From Desulfobacterales bacterium (GTDB lineage Bacteria; Desulfobacterota; Desulfobacteria; Desulfobacterales; JAHEIW01), in NCBI GenBank assembly GCA_030066985.1, contig JASJAN010000009.1, positions 1 to 64,000 on the forward strand: DNA of 64,000 nt, in the 5' to 3' direction. The translations under genes and the position numbers were made by a program. Under the pieces are notes generated by a model. The model was given only the letters and a program-made list of their open reading frames with translations, was not told the DNA's origin and did no database searches. Below, piece by piece: positions 1 to 8,590 of the stretch; within the stretch, counting starts at the first letter, position 1, and the number at the start of each line of letters is the position of its first letter.

Positions 1-202
1 CAATCCACAATTCAGGCAAAGTGTGGGTTTCGCAGTCTAATTAATATATAATTTGGGAAGAAACTGGATTAGAAGATTGTCACACCTGATTTAAATTGAA
101 TATCGCAGAAATTTTGGCCTTTTGATACTTGTACTTTGTTGGTATCAACAAATAACATGTGCTGTAATTATTTTAGACAAAGAAAGTTGTCCACAGAAGT
201 TT
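1..202. other. left edge, no gene seen
   Basis: AT-rich sequence downstream of the MarC-family gene on the minus strand. I see no RNA gene, no convincing terminator and no coding region with family resemblance. Confidence 0.5.
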
Positions 203-811
203 TCAAAGTGCAAAATATTCTTTAATTCCAGCCAAAACGCTTGTGACTGCGACGGATGCAAGGATCAACCCCATTACTCGGCTGATAATGCTCGCCCCAC
301 TGTTTCCAATTAAGCGATGAACCCAACTCGCTGCGAGCATAAAAACCAACACGACCAGTAACACAGAGAGCATAATCACGGTGGTTTGCGCCTGTTCTAA
401 AAGGTTGTACCGATTATTTTCGGTCAGCAATACAGCCGCCAGCATCGCGCCCGGACTTGCAATAGAAGGAACAGCGAGTGGAAAGATTGCCGTTTCTTTT
501 CCGCTTTTAATCATCTTGACTTCTTCTTCTGGTTTGCTTTCTCCAAAAATCATGGTGAGTGCAAACAGGAATAGTACGATTCCCCCGGCTATCTGGAACG
601 CGGAAAGCGGTATGTCTATGGCCGTGAGGACAATCTCTCCTCCGATAACGAAAAATAAGAGCACAATCGCAGATATAAGTGTCGCTTTAACTGCAATTTG
701 TCTTTTGATTTTATCTTCATATCGGCTGGTGACGGCAATAAACACCGGAACCGTTCCAATAGGGTCGATCACAGCAAAAAAGAAGATGAATGTTGCGATA
801 AGATCATTCAT
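203..811 (-). CDS. MarC family integral membrane protein
   Basis: A 202-residue hydrophobic protein with about six membrane-spanning segments and no signal peptide, the usual size and layout of the MarC (UPF0056) family of the inner membrane. The N-terminus has the family-typical run FFFAVIDPIGTVPVF, and a second conserved P-S-I-A-S-P-G-A stretch lies in the middle. The substrate of MarC proteins is unknown; the early link to multiple antibiotic resistance in E. coli was not upheld. AGAGGT five bases upstream of ATG supports the start. It stands alone, with a 262-bp gap to the next minus-strand gene, so no functional context is given by neighbours. The family call is secure; the function is open. 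Confidence 0.9.
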   Translation of the reverse strand: MNDLIATFIFFFAVIDPIGTVPVFIAVTSRYEDKIKRQIAVKATLISAIVLLFFVIGGEIVLTAIDIPLSAFQIAGGIVLFLFALTMIFGESKPEEEVKMIKSGKETAIFPLAVPSIASPGAMLAAVLLTENNRYNLLEQAQTTVIMLSVLLVVLVFMLAASWVHRLIGNSGASIISRVMGLILASVAVTSVLAGIKEYFAL

Positions 812-1073
812 TGATACCTCTTTATACAGACGAACAAGTGATTATAAGGATCTGGAAATCGCCACCTATAGCATATATCCTTATTCAAAGTCATGGATAA
901 TTCGTAAAAATGGAAATAGGTGCATTTCAAATATTGACCTACAGCCTTGGCGATTTCTTGACTCATACGGGACTAATCAAACACCATGACGATGTACGCA
1001 AGAAAAAGGGTCGAATGGACAATACCGTGGACAAAATTGGTTAATGCAAACTCGTGAAACAAGCCGTGGCTGT

Positions 1074-3302
1074 CTATTCCACCCAACCCAGTGCGTTCCG
1101 GATCACTGACCAGCGCGGTAATTTTTCTGCTTTTGCCGCCCCTCCCAACATCCAGTGCCTGTAAAGTGCTTCAATGACGCCCTCCTCCTTTTTCATTAGA
1201 AGCCAGCTGTTGAGGGCAAGCAACAAATCACTGTTGCCACGGGCTACAGCATACGACACAGGCAAAAAGACGGGTGGCCTTGGGACCACAGTACTAAAGT
1301 TGGGGTAGAGGATGGTCAGCGCTGCACCTTCCTCGGCCATGTCGGCTATCGCATCGATGTCCTCCGCACCGGATTCGAGCAACCTTAACTTCTGTTCCAT
1401 ATCTTGGATCGGAACGATGGTGGCGCCGGTAAATAGGCTGAGGCGCTCCACGTATCCCGGCGTATCTTCAACGCCCAGTCGAAGTGAATCACCATGTTTG
1501 TTGAAATCTTCCCATCTATAGAATTCGTGGCGCCGATAATCCCGCACGATCAGTCCCAGCGAAGACCGGTAGACGGGTGACGTCAACCCAAATTCCTGGG
1601 ATCGGCGCGGATTGACCGGCAGGGTGCGCATGTAGACATCGCAGACACCGCGATTGAGGAGCGTTATCGCAGCGCCTTCCGTTTCTGCTGGCAGGAACTC
1701 TAACGGCAACTGTAGCATTTCGGCAAATCCGTGTGCCATCTCGACATCAAAACCGACAAGTTGCATAGGGTCCGTGTTGTTGACGAATGCCGAAGGATAC
1801 TCGTCGGGTTGGTAGCAAACTCGCAAGACACCGCGGTTCTCGATCTGCGCAAGGCTGGCCGGTTCTTCGCCGGCAAGCATGAGTTCTTCCGGCACTTCCG
1901 CGTAAAGCTTGGCTGGCTGCGGGGTGCCGAGGAAATTCAGGCTTTTCAGCATGTCCGCCATCGTATAGGGAGCAACGACCACGGTACTGTAGAATGTGCG
2001 CACTCCAAATAGAATCGGCACGATCAGGGCTGTACCGATGAAGGCGACCCTTAGCAGACGAAACCAACGCAGCCGAATATGGCCGACCAAGGCCATGGTC
2101 CCGATCAGTGCGATAGTGGCGTAGTGCATAGCCGCTATTAATGTCCCGAAGCGCACGATAATCACATCGATCGATACAAATACCTGGAATAAATCATTTG
2201 GGAGCCTTAATAGATCCAAAAGAGACGGAATCGTCAATAGGGTGCCGCCAAACAGGCTGGGAACACCAACCAGGACTAAGAGAGGATAGTCAGCCACTGA
2301 AACATCCGATCCGATATACCACCCGGCGAAAAGGACGAATGCGATTGAGAGCAACCCTGCAGGGCTCGGAAAGGTGTAGAAGGATGGGATTAGGACTTCG
2401 ACCGAAGCGTCGGCTTCGTCCTGGTCCAAGACCGCCCGGAGTGAATAATCGGCGATGAGCTGCTTGCACTGTTGGATCAGCATTGGCAGAACAATGAGCG
2501 AACTGCCCGTGGCAAAGGCTGTGATCATAGGGGTGCGTAGCGCTTTGCGGATGTGTTTATATTTAAACGGTGTAAAGACCGTGATGATGCCCGGCAGGAT
2601 CAGCAGGCTGAGAACCAGCGCAATCAGAGCATAAACGATAATGTAAACCTGCAAACGCGTCAGGTCTTCGATTACGAACGTTCCGGCGGCACTGGCAATG
2701 AGTGCGAATACCCCTATAGGTGCCAGCTTGCCAACGATACCTGTGATTTTCATCATTGCCGTATGGAACACCTTGAGCGGTTCAAGCAGGGCTGCGTTAT
2801 TAGGGATTCCGATGAGAGCGATGCCGGCCAGGATACTGAAAACTACAATCGCCGGTACAAGGGCAAAAGCATAAGCATGAAAGGGGTTAGACGGGATAAA
2901 CAGCCGCAGGAAGTCTATCGTTGGCGGCTCTTCAACCTGTTGGGTGCTGAAAAACGAAGCCGAGGGCCATTCAGGAAAGGAAAGCGGTATCAGCATGACG
3001 ATGACAAGGGTGATGGCCGAAATTAAAAGGAAGATACCTCCGCCTTTGACGGCGTGCGCCATGACTTCCTTGTAATTCAATCCACCGATCCCCGTAATCA
3101 AGGACAATGAAATGTAGGGGATCACCGTGATCTGTAGGAGTTTGATGAAAATATCGCCGACAACCTGAAGCCAGCTCACCATTTCGCCGAAAAAAAGACC
3201 GCATGCTGCGCCAAGAAAGAGGCCAAGATAAATTTTTCCGGATGAACTCAACCGGAATTTCTTAGACGGGTTTTTTGCTGGTTCACTTTTTTCTTCAGTC
3301 AC
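1074..3302 (-). CDS. Cation:dicarboxylate-type symporter fused to a periplasmic solute-binding domain
   Basis: A 742-residue two-part protein. Residues about 15-450 are a polytopic membrane domain of the sodium:dicarboxylate (SDF/DAACS) symporter fold, including an HP1-like stretch AFATGSSLIVLP. Residues about 490-735 are a family 3 (amino-acid type) periplasmic binding domain beginning near GVLRVCYQPDEYP and containing VGFDVEMAHGFAEML. The binding domain would lie in the periplasm and hand ligand to the carrier. The TM7 NMDGT-type motif that helps bind Na+ and substrate in classical GltP/GltPh is not recognisable: the matching region reads RFGTLIAAMHYATIAL. Coupling ion and ligand therefore cannot be assumed. 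The start is GTG with only a weak A-rich upstream region, so the exact start is tentative. Probable ligand: an amino acid or small carboxylate (inference). Confidence 0.85.
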   Translation of the reverse strand: MTEEKSEPAKNPSKKFRLSSSGKIYLGLFLGAACGLFFGEMVSWLQVVGDIFIKLLQITVIPYISLSLITGIGGLNYKEVMAHAVKGGGIFLLISAITLVIVMLIPLSFPEWPSASFFSTQQVEEPPTIDFLRLFIPSNPFHAYAFALVPAIVVFSILAGIALIGIPNNAALLEPLKVFHTAMMKITGIVGKLAPIGVFALIASAAGTFVIEDLTRLQVYIIVYALIALVLSLLILPGIITVFTPFKYKHIRKALRTPMITAFATGSSLIVLPMLIQQCKQLIADYSLRAVLDQDEADASVEVLIPSFYTFPSPAGLLSIAFVLFAGWYIGSDVSVADYPLLVLVGVPSLFGGTLLTIPSLLDLLRLPNDLFQVFVSIDVIIVRFGTLIAAMHYATIALIGTMALVGHIRLRWFRLLRVAFIGTALIVPILFGVRTFYSTVVVAPYTMADMLKSLNFLGTPQPAKLYAEVPEELMLAGEEPASLAQIENRGVLRVCYQPDEYPSAFVNNTDPMQLVGFDVEMAHGFAEMLQLPLEFLPAETEGAAITLLNRGVCDVYMRTLPVNPRRSQEFGLTSPVYRSSLGLIVRDYRRHEFYRWEDFNKHGDSLRLGVEDTPGYVERLSLFTGATIVPIQDMEQKLRLLESGAEDIDAIADMAEEGAALTILYPNFSTVVPRPPVFLPVSYAVARGNSDLLLALNSWLLMKKEEGVIEALYRHWMLGGAAKAEKLPRWSVIRNALGWVE

Positions 3303-3714
3303 TCTTTTTAATCCAGTTCGATGATTAGCTTTTTGATTTTGCCTATTTACCCAAAATTTATGTACTGTTCCGATAAATTAAGAGTTGAATTTATTAATGC
3401 AAATGTTGTTACTAAAATCAGGACTTGAATCCGATACGTAAAGTAATTGCCATAGTTTGCGAAACATTCTTCTGTATATTGCATAAGCAAATCTTCACTA
3501 TTTTGCAAAGGACAAAATTTTAGATTTCGTGCCTCTATCCGAAAATTAGAGAAATTGAAGATTTCTATATGAAAGCTTTAACTTGCAGACTTAAAGGTAA
3601 TAAAAGCGGGTTGAAAACCATATAACCAATCAATATGTCAAATATATACAACTATTTATATAGATGAGTCAATTGACAAATACATGATTCTTTGATATAA
3701 TTTTTATTATAAAA
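3303..3714. other. AT-rich gap between the symporter gene and the riboswitch
   Basis: About 410 bp, markedly richer in A and T than the flanking genes. No ORF with recognisable similarity is seen. It must hold the promoter of the minus-strand symporter gene and a plus-strand promoter for the riboswitch leader, but I could not assign either with confidence. The base composition matches the following integrase patch and may mark the edge of acquired DNA. Confidence 0.4.
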
Positions 3715-3816
3715 TCATGATGAGCGGCGTGAGGGATCTGGCCCATTGATCGCCCGGCAACCTGTCTACGATAAGGTGCCAATGCCAGCCCGTATGGGAT
3801 CCATGAGGCGACATGA
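3715..3816 (+). promoter_or_regulatory. SAM riboswitch, SAM-I clan (S-box-like)
   Basis: The plus strand carries the S-box core in the right order: GAGGGATCTGGCCC, then TGATCGCCCGGCAACC, then AAGGTGCCAATGCCAGC, closed by a P1 helix of TCATG (3715-3719) with CATGA (3812-3816). These are the conserved blocks of the SAM-I aptamer, which binds S-adenosylmethionine and usually controls methionine or SAM synthesis genes. A rho-independent terminator follows 15 bp later, as expected for transcriptional control. What is odd is the target: no met gene follows, only an unknown short ORF and a broken integrase. A SAM-I/SAM-IV variant is possible; a covariance-model search would settle the subclass. Confidence 0.78.
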
Positions 3817-3830
3817 GAAACGTAAAGTTT

Positions 3831-3855
3831 AAGCCTCCCTTCGGGAGGTTTTTTT
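3831..3855 (+). terminator. rho-independent terminator of the SAM riboswitch
   Basis: AAGCCTCCC-TTC-GGGAGGTTT followed by T residues forms a nine-pair hairpin with a U tract, 15 bp after the aptamer. This is the expected expression platform: termination when SAM is bound. Confidence 0.85.
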
Positions 3856-3971
3856 GTTTTAAAACAAGATCTCCGCCATCTGAGCGTATAAAAATTGAAG
3901 ATTAGATCAAGTGGGTAGATTTGAGGCTGCTTGCACGCCCACCATAAAAACAACGTTGCTAAAATGCCAAG

Positions 3972-4004
3972 AAACCCTGCTGCATTTAGCGGCTGGGTTT
4001 TTTA
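3972..4004 (+). terminator. second rho-independent terminator
   Basis: AAACCCTGCTGC and GCGGCTGGGTTT pair over twelve positions with one mismatch around an ATTTA loop, followed by a T-rich tail. It lies about 115 bp after the riboswitch terminator with no ORF between. Any transcript reading through the riboswitch would therefore stop again before reaching the next gene, unless a small RNA or a deleted gene once lay between. Confidence 0.7.
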
Positions 4005-4030
4005 TTTAGGCAGATATGGAGACAAAGTCT

Positions 4031-4417
4031 ATGAGCAAAAACTATAAATATATCAAGGCAAAAATCAAAACTCAGAAACAGATGGAAAAGGTGTGTCCTG
4101 ATGCAAAATATTGGGGTAATCCGCCGAAAGATCGACTATGGATACCATCACCGAACGAGCTTGTTCTTCCATATCTTGGGAAAACGGTTTGGTTAAGAAA
4201 AGTAAGATACGACTTAAACAGATTTTTTTATGAAATAAAAACCAACGATCAGATATTTGTCGAGCCAGAATGGATTGATCACTTTGAATCAGAGGATTTA
4301 GTACCACCAGCAGAGTGGAAAAATGAGTATGATGAATCGATAACCATCGATACATGGTTAGATACTTACAAATCAAGATTAATAATTATTGATGATATTG
4401 TAATAATTACAGGATAA
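4031..4417 (+). CDS. hypothetical protein next to the integrase
   Basis: A 128-residue soluble protein that I do not recognise. It is rich in Lys, Tyr, Trp and acidic residues, with an N-terminal basic stretch (KYIKAKIKTQKQ) and a central segment rich in aromatic and acidic residues; there are no membrane segments or Cys motifs. GGAG lies nine bases before ATG 4031; an in-frame ATG at 4016 overlaps that GGAG and is less likely. It ends 14 bp before the integrase start and shares the low G+C of the integrase patch, so it was probably acquired with it. It could be a small mobile-element accessory protein; no function is claimed. Confidence 0.55.
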   Translation: MSKNYKYIKAKIKTQKQMEKVCPDAKYWGNPPKDRLWIPSPNELVLPYLGKTVWLRKVRYDLNRFFYEIKTNDQIFVEPEWIDHFESEDLVPPAEWKNEYDESITIDTWLDTYKSRLIIIDDIVIITG

Positions 4418-4431
4418 AAAAGGGGGGGATC

Positions 4432-5628
4432 ATGGGCGTAACAGTTAGACAAAAGACCAAAGGCAGGGGAAAGCCTTGGTGGGTATTCATATCACATAAC
4501 GGAAAAAGGACTTCGAGAAAGGTGGGTGATAAGCAAGCTGCTGAAAAAGTAGCCAGTGAGATTCGAGCTAAGTTGCAGCTCGGCAAGTTTGGATTTAAAG
4601 ATGATAAGCAAGTGCGCTCATTCAAGTGTTACGCTGACTCCTGGATTAACAACACGGTACCAGCCACATGCAAGGAATCTACCGCAAGCGATTATTAAGC
4701 TATTTTGGATAAACACGTATTACCGGTATTTGGGACTATAAAGGCCAATGATGTGACAGAAGGCAAAATAAAGGATTTTCTTTTCACCAAAGTCAATGCT
4801 GGTTATGCAGCAAGCACAGTAACCCATATGAAAAATGTCATTTCTGGTGTGTTAGGAATCGCGATAGATGATAAGGCGATTTCTGAAAACGCAGCCCTGA
4901 ATCTGGGTAGGCAGTTTATGAAAAAGATAACCGATGCCGTGGAAGCTCGCAAAGTAGCAGAAGGTAATGAGAAAAAAGGTGATCCCGATCCTTTAACAAG
5001 GGAAGAGTTAAGAGTGTTATTAAATGCTGTTAATGAGCACTTCCCAGAGCACTACCCATTGTTTCTTTTGCTGGCGAGAACTGGTGTACGAATCGGCGAA
5101 GCTTTGGGACTGCAATGGGGGGACATTGATTTTAACAGCCGATTTATCAATCTGCAAAGATCGCTTTCACGGGGAAAAATAACGACCCTTAAAGGAAAGA
5201 GGAGCCGCCGTGTTGACATGAGTCTACAGCTTACTGAGGCCCTCATGAAACATCTTACAAGATCCAAAGCAAAGGGTATGAAGTTGGGCCTTGGGGATAA
5301 TCCAAAATATGTGTTTACAGATACAAAAGGCGGCTTTATCGCATTAAACAACTGGCGGAAGCGGGTGTTTTGGAAAGCACTGAAAATGGCTAAACTCAGA
5401 AAAATAAGAATTCACGATCTTCGTCATACATATGCCACTATAAGGATTTCAAAGAATGACAACATTGCAGACGTATCAAACCAGCTTGGGCACTTTTCAG
5501 AAACCTTTACAATGAAGATATATTATCATTGGATGCCAGGCAAGAAAAAGTCAGAGGTTGACGAACTGGATGATTCATATTTTAAGGACCCAAAAAAGAC
5601 TTCGGATAAGAATAAACTGGCAATATAG
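4432..5628 (+). pseudogene. tyrosine recombinase/integrase interrupted by an in-frame stop
   Basis: One reading frame encodes a complete phage-type tyrosine integrase of about 398 codons, but a TAA at 4696-4698 splits it after residue 88. The frame continues without a shift (ALA-ILE-LEU-ASP-LYS-HIS), so this is a nonsense change, not a frameshift. The N-terminal part holds the arm-binding domain; the rest holds the core-binding and catalytic domains with RTGVRIGEALGLQW (first Arg), HDLRHTYAT (His and second Arg), LGH, and YYHW with the nucleophilic Tyr. A start at 4705 would give a 307-residue protein lacking the arm-binding part. The gene lies about 100 bp from the 3' end of tRNA-Glu, a classical integration site. 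AGGGGGGG precedes the ATG. Confidence 0.85.
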
Positions 5629-5680
5629 GGCCATTTTTTTTGCACCTGCTTGCACCCTATACGCACCCTGGATGCCAAAA

Positions 5681-5717
5681 AATAAAAAAAGAGGCCGCAA
5701 ATAAATAGCAACCTCTT
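5681..5717 (-). terminator. terminator of tRNA-Glu
   Basis: On the minus strand AAGAGGTTGC and GCGGCCTCTT pair around a short loop and run into a long T-rich tail, directly downstream of the tRNA 3' end. The plus-strand side, after the integrase, also has a short T run, so it may work in both directions. Confidence 0.7.
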
Positions 5718-5725
5718 GATATTTT

Positions 5726-5800
5726 TGGTGATCCCAGGGGGATTCGAACCCCCGTTACCGGCGTGAGAGGCCGGCGTCCTAACCACTAGACGATGGGACC
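5726..5800 (-). tRNA. tRNA-Glu (anticodon CTC)
   Basis: A complete cloverleaf on the minus strand. The acceptor stem is GGTCCCA/TGGGATC, the D arm is GTCT...GGAC, the anticodon stem is CCGGC/GCCGG around loop CTCTCAC, and the T arm contains GGTTCGAATCC. The 3' CCA is encoded. The anticodon CTC reads GAG (Glu). The 3' end faces the broken integrase, which fits use of this gene as an attachment site; I found no second copy of the tRNA 3' end in the window. Confidence 0.96.
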
Positions 5801-5813
5801 CTTAGTTTAGCTT

Positions 5814-5843
5814 AAAATATTAAAATAAGTATTATTTTGTCAA
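5814..5843 (-). promoter_or_regulatory. probable sigma-70 promoter of tRNA-Glu
   Basis: On the minus strand TTGACA (5838-5843) and TATTTT (5814-5819) are 18 bp apart, and the mature tRNA starts 13 bp further on. Confidence 0.6.
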
Positions 5844-5867
5844 ACGTTATTTACGGACGCCGGCCCA

Positions 5868-6080
5868 TCAAACGCCGGACGCCTGTTTTTTGCCCTTGCG
5901 AAATCCGAATATCAAATAAATAATGAATCCGATAAACGGTACCGAAGCGATGATCCACCACTGTGCCTTTTTGCCGGTGGTGCCAAAATCTTTTTGGGCA
6001 ACATCGACGATGGCCCATACGGTGGCAATAAAAAAGGGGATACAGAGAGCCAAAAATATGCCGAGCAGTTTCAGACTCAT
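5868..6080 (-). CDS. small two-helix membrane protein, PLDc_N-like
   Basis: A 70-residue protein with two hydrophobic helices (about residues 5-25 and 40-58) and a basic tail (FRKGKKQ). The layout resembles the phospholipase-D-nuclease N-terminal (PLDc_N) family of short inner-membrane proteins: helix one ends in AIVDVAQ and helix two contains a WWIIASVPFIGFIIYLIFG run. In longer relatives this segment anchors cardiolipin synthase-like enzymes; alone its role is unknown. It ends upstream of tRNA-Glu and lies just downstream of the transglycosylase gene on the same strand (27-bp gap), so the two may be co-transcribed. Confidence 0.7.
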   Translation of the reverse strand: MSLKLLGIFLALCIPFFIATVWAIVDVAQKDFGTTGKKAQWWIIASVPFIGFIIYLIFGFRKGKKQASGV

Positions 6081-6107
6081 GCTATTTTCTCATGCAACAT
6101 CAATTTA

Positions 6108-6980
6108 TTAAGCTTTTAATTTGCCGGAAATTTTTAATATGGTATTTACGTAGTATTTGCTGTGGTTGTAATGATAGATAATTTTTTCGGCTTTTTTGCG
6201 GCTTTGCTTGGGACGCCAGCCGTGGCTTTTGAGAAAGTTGGCGATGCTGGCCATCGAGTCAGCGTGGTTGAGCATATCGACCATACCGTCCTCGTTACCG
6301 TCTTTACCGTAAGCTAAAATGCTGGTGGGCATAAACTGGGCAATGCCCACTGCACCGGCAAACGAGCCCGGAATGGAGACCGGATCAAATCCCTCCCGAC
6401 TGGTATATTCTAAAAAGGCTTTGAGCTCTTTATAAGCCCAATTGGATCTTGAGGAGGCTTTTTGTTCATACTTTTTTCGTGATATTTTTTTTGACTCCGG
6501 GATCAAATCCCACAACTTGTTTCGCACTATCGGGTCCTTCAACGCCGCCATGGTGGAAAGTGTATTTAAGGCTGAGCGGGTGCCCACCGAAGCGCCCAGC
6601 CCAGTCTCAACCAGCAAAATCGCGGTAATCACCTTTTTATCCACTCCGTATTCTTTTTCGATACGCGTCAGATCAGCATTATTTTCCTGAAGGTATTGAT
6701 TGGCTTTGCGAATGGACCACTTATTGGTAAATTGGCCATAATTGACCTGCGCTTCTTTATAGGTAAACAGCAGGATGACACCATCGGCTTCGAAGGACAC
6801 CTGTGTTCTGCTGTAAAGCTGCTTGATTTTCAGCGGCTCAAAGCCATCAGCGATCAATCGCTTTTGAACGGACATAAACGGCTGCGTTTGGGTTTCGACG
6901 GCCGCCCCGCTAGTAGTGAGAAAAATAGCGCCGGCGACCAGCAGACCGGCTGTCAGAACGATCCATTTTGGGTTCCTCAT
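6108..6980 (-). CDS. lytic murein transglycosylase, MltB family (GH103)
   Basis: A periplasmic enzyme that cleaves peptidoglycan strands to 1,6-anhydromuropeptides. The SLT_2/GH103 domain is clear: ILLVETGLG carries the catalytic Glu, followed by TRSALNTLSTMA, SFAGAVGIAQFMPTSI and DGMVDMLNHADSMASIANFL. I place the start at ATG 6980, giving about 290 residues, because it begins a good signal peptide (MRNPKWIVLTAGLLVAGAIF); the longer in-frame start at 7070 would put 30 polar residues in front of it. The Shine-Dalgarno sequence is weak. It is divergent from radA, with a fold-back element in the 230-bp gap. It is shorter than E. coli MltB and has no lipobox, so it is probably soluble in the periplasm. 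Confidence 0.88.
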   Translation of the reverse strand: MRNPKWIVLTAGLLVAGAIFLTTSGAAVETQTQPFMSVQKRLIADGFEPLKIKQLYSRTQVSFEADGVILLFTYKEAQVNYGQFTNKWSIRKANQYLQENNADLTRIEKEYGVDKKVITAILLVETGLGASVGTRSALNTLSTMAALKDPIVRNKLWDLIPESKKISRKKYEQKASSRSNWAYKELKAFLEYTSREGFDPVSIPGSFAGAVGIAQFMPTSILAYGKDGNEDGMVDMLNHADSMASIANFLKSHGWRPKQSRKKAEKIIYHYNHSKYYVNTILKISGKLKA

Positions 6981-7092
6981 AAAACCATTTCGTATCCTAT
7001 AAAACACCGCTGAAACCTCCAAAGAATGAAATTTATATCCCTTCCAACGGATATCACCGCTTGATTGCAAAGGGATCCCATGTTATTTATAT

Positions 7093-7162
7093 CCCATCTC
7101 AAAAATGCATCTAATCCGCTGGAGGCGGACTCTTGGACCTTATCACCTATTTTTGAGACGGG
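7093..7162. repeat. fold-back element, copy 3 of the MITE-like family (degenerate)
   Basis: CCCATCTCAAAAAT (7093-7106) is the inverted copy, 13 of 14, of ATTTTTGAGACGGG (7149-7162). The stretch 7100-7129 matches the reverse complement of 29797-29826 (the right arm of the copy at 29600) at 27 of 30 positions. It lies between the divergent mltB-like and radA genes. Confidence 0.65.
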
Positions 7163-7209
7163 TTCAATAGATTCATCAAATATATCACAATTAGTGGTAT
7201 TTTTCTATT

Positions 7210-8577
7210 GTGAAAAAAAGCGCCAAAATCATCTACTGCTGCCAGACTTGCGGTTACCAGACCCCTAAGTGGATGGGCAAATGTCCGGATTGCGGCACCT
7301 GGGACTCCATCATAGAGGAACGCCCTACAGCCGCGACCCTGCACGATGTCAAACGCTCGCGGTCAAATCTTCAGCTGGAACCTGTGGCCATCGATTCGAT
7401 TGAACTGGAAAAGGAAAACCGCCTGTTGACCCGTATGCAGGAACTCGACCGTACCCTGGGCGGCGGTTTGGTGCCGGGAACGTTGATTTTGGTCGGTGGC
7501 GATCCCGGCATCGGCAAATCAACCCTGATGCTGCAGGCGCTATACGGGCTGGCCAACCAGGGCCTTAAGGTGCTGTATGTATCCGGTGAGGAATCTCAGC
7601 AGCAGATACGCTTGCGCAGCCAGCGTTTAGGAACGGTGTCACCCGGGCTCCTGGTCGTTTCCGAGGTCGATATGGATTTGATTCTGGCCAACATAACGTC
7701 CGAGCCGCCGCAGGTTGTGGTTATTGATTCGATTCAAACCATGTACAATGCTGAACTTACGTCAGCGCCAGGAAGTGTCAGCCAGGTGCGGGAGTCAGCG
7801 GTACGATTGATGCTAATGGCCAAAAAAACCGGTATTCCCGTTTTTTTGGTAGGCCATGTGACCAAAGACGGCGCCATTGCCGGCCCCAAACTTCTTGAAC
7901 ATATGGTGGATACGGTTTTGTATTTTGAAGGGGACCGCAATCATATTTTTCGCATCCTGCGGGCTGTTAAAAACCGATTTGGTTCTACCAACGAAATCGG
8001 TGTCTTTGAAATGAGAGATCAGGGCCTGGACGAGGTAGCCAATCCATCGGCGGTTTTTTTATCGGAACGACCGGCAAATGCGCCGGGATCTGCCGTCACC
8101 GCCAGCCTGGAAGGCACGCGACCGATACTGGTAGAACTGCAGGCGTTGGCCAGCAGCACCAGCTTTGGCACGCCGCGGCGTACCATCTTGGGGCTGGATC
8201 CCAATCGAGTGGCCTTATTGGCTGCGGTCATGGAAAAACAGCTTGGCATGCATCTGATGGGATATGATATTTTTATGAATGTAGCCGGCGGGGTCAAGGT
8301 GGTCGAGCCAGCGGTGGATATGGCGATTGTATCAGCAATTGCTTCCAGCTTTTTGGACAAACCGATTTCAGGTGCAACGGTGGTGCTGGGTGAGGTGGGT
8401 CTTACCGGTGAAGTCCGAGCCGTTGGTCAGATCGATACCCGGGTGGCCGAGGCCAAAAAAATGGGATTTAAGCGCTGTCTGGTGCCGGACGGTAACATGA
8501 AGCGAATACGGCATATGGACGGGATCACAGTGAGCGGGATAAAGACGGTTTCTGAAGCAGCGGAAATGCTTTTTTGA
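7210..8577 (+). CDS. radA: DNA repair protein RadA (Sms)
   Basis: A 455-residue RecA-like ATPase that promotes branch migration during homologous recombination. In order: an N-terminal C4 zinc finger (Cys11, Cys14, Cys25, Cys28), a Walker A motif GGDPGIGKST (residues 96-105), the RadA-specific KNRFG motif in AVKNRFGSTNEIG, and a C-terminal Lon-protease-like domain with VAGGVKVVEPAVDMAI. Length is normal for RadA. The start is GTG at 7210, fixed by the position of the zinc finger; no strong Shine-Dalgarno is visible. It seems to be a single-gene transcript; the next gene is about 200 bp away across a fold-back repeat. Confidence 0.97.
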   Translation: MKKSAKIIYCCQTCGYQTPKWMGKCPDCGTWDSIIEERPTAATLHDVKRSRSNLQLEPVAIDSIELEKENRLLTRMQELDRTLGGGLVPGTLILVGGDPGIGKSTLMLQALYGLANQGLKVLYVSGEESQQQIRLRSQRLGTVSPGLLVVSEVDMDLILANITSEPPQVVVIDSIQTMYNAELTSAPGSVSQVRESAVRLMLMAKKTGIPVFLVGHVTKDGAIAGPKLLEHMVDTVLYFEGDRNHIFRILRAVKNRFGSTNEIGVFEMRDQGLDEVANPSAVFLSERPANAPGSAVTASLEGTRPILVELQALASSTSFGTPRRTILGLDPNRVALLAAVMEKQLGMHLMGYDIFMNVAGGVKVVEPAVDMAIVSAIASSFLDKPISGATVVLGEVGLTGEVRAVGQIDTRVAEAKKMGFKRCLVPDGNMKRIRHMDGITVSGIKTVSEAAEMLF

Positions 8578-8590
8578 TATGCGATTTTTT

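Noticed and set aside
3669-3953. 94-codon minus-strand open frame across the riboswitch
   Set aside because: It is the shadow of the structured RNA; conserved aptamer blocks on the plus strand explain the sequence better.
3927-5655. CTGCTTGCAC at 3927-3936 and 5646-5655 as possible att direct repeats around the integrase patch
   Set aside because: Only 10 bp, and the same 10-mer also occurs at 12961 in unrelated sequence; neither copy belongs to the tRNA-Glu end.
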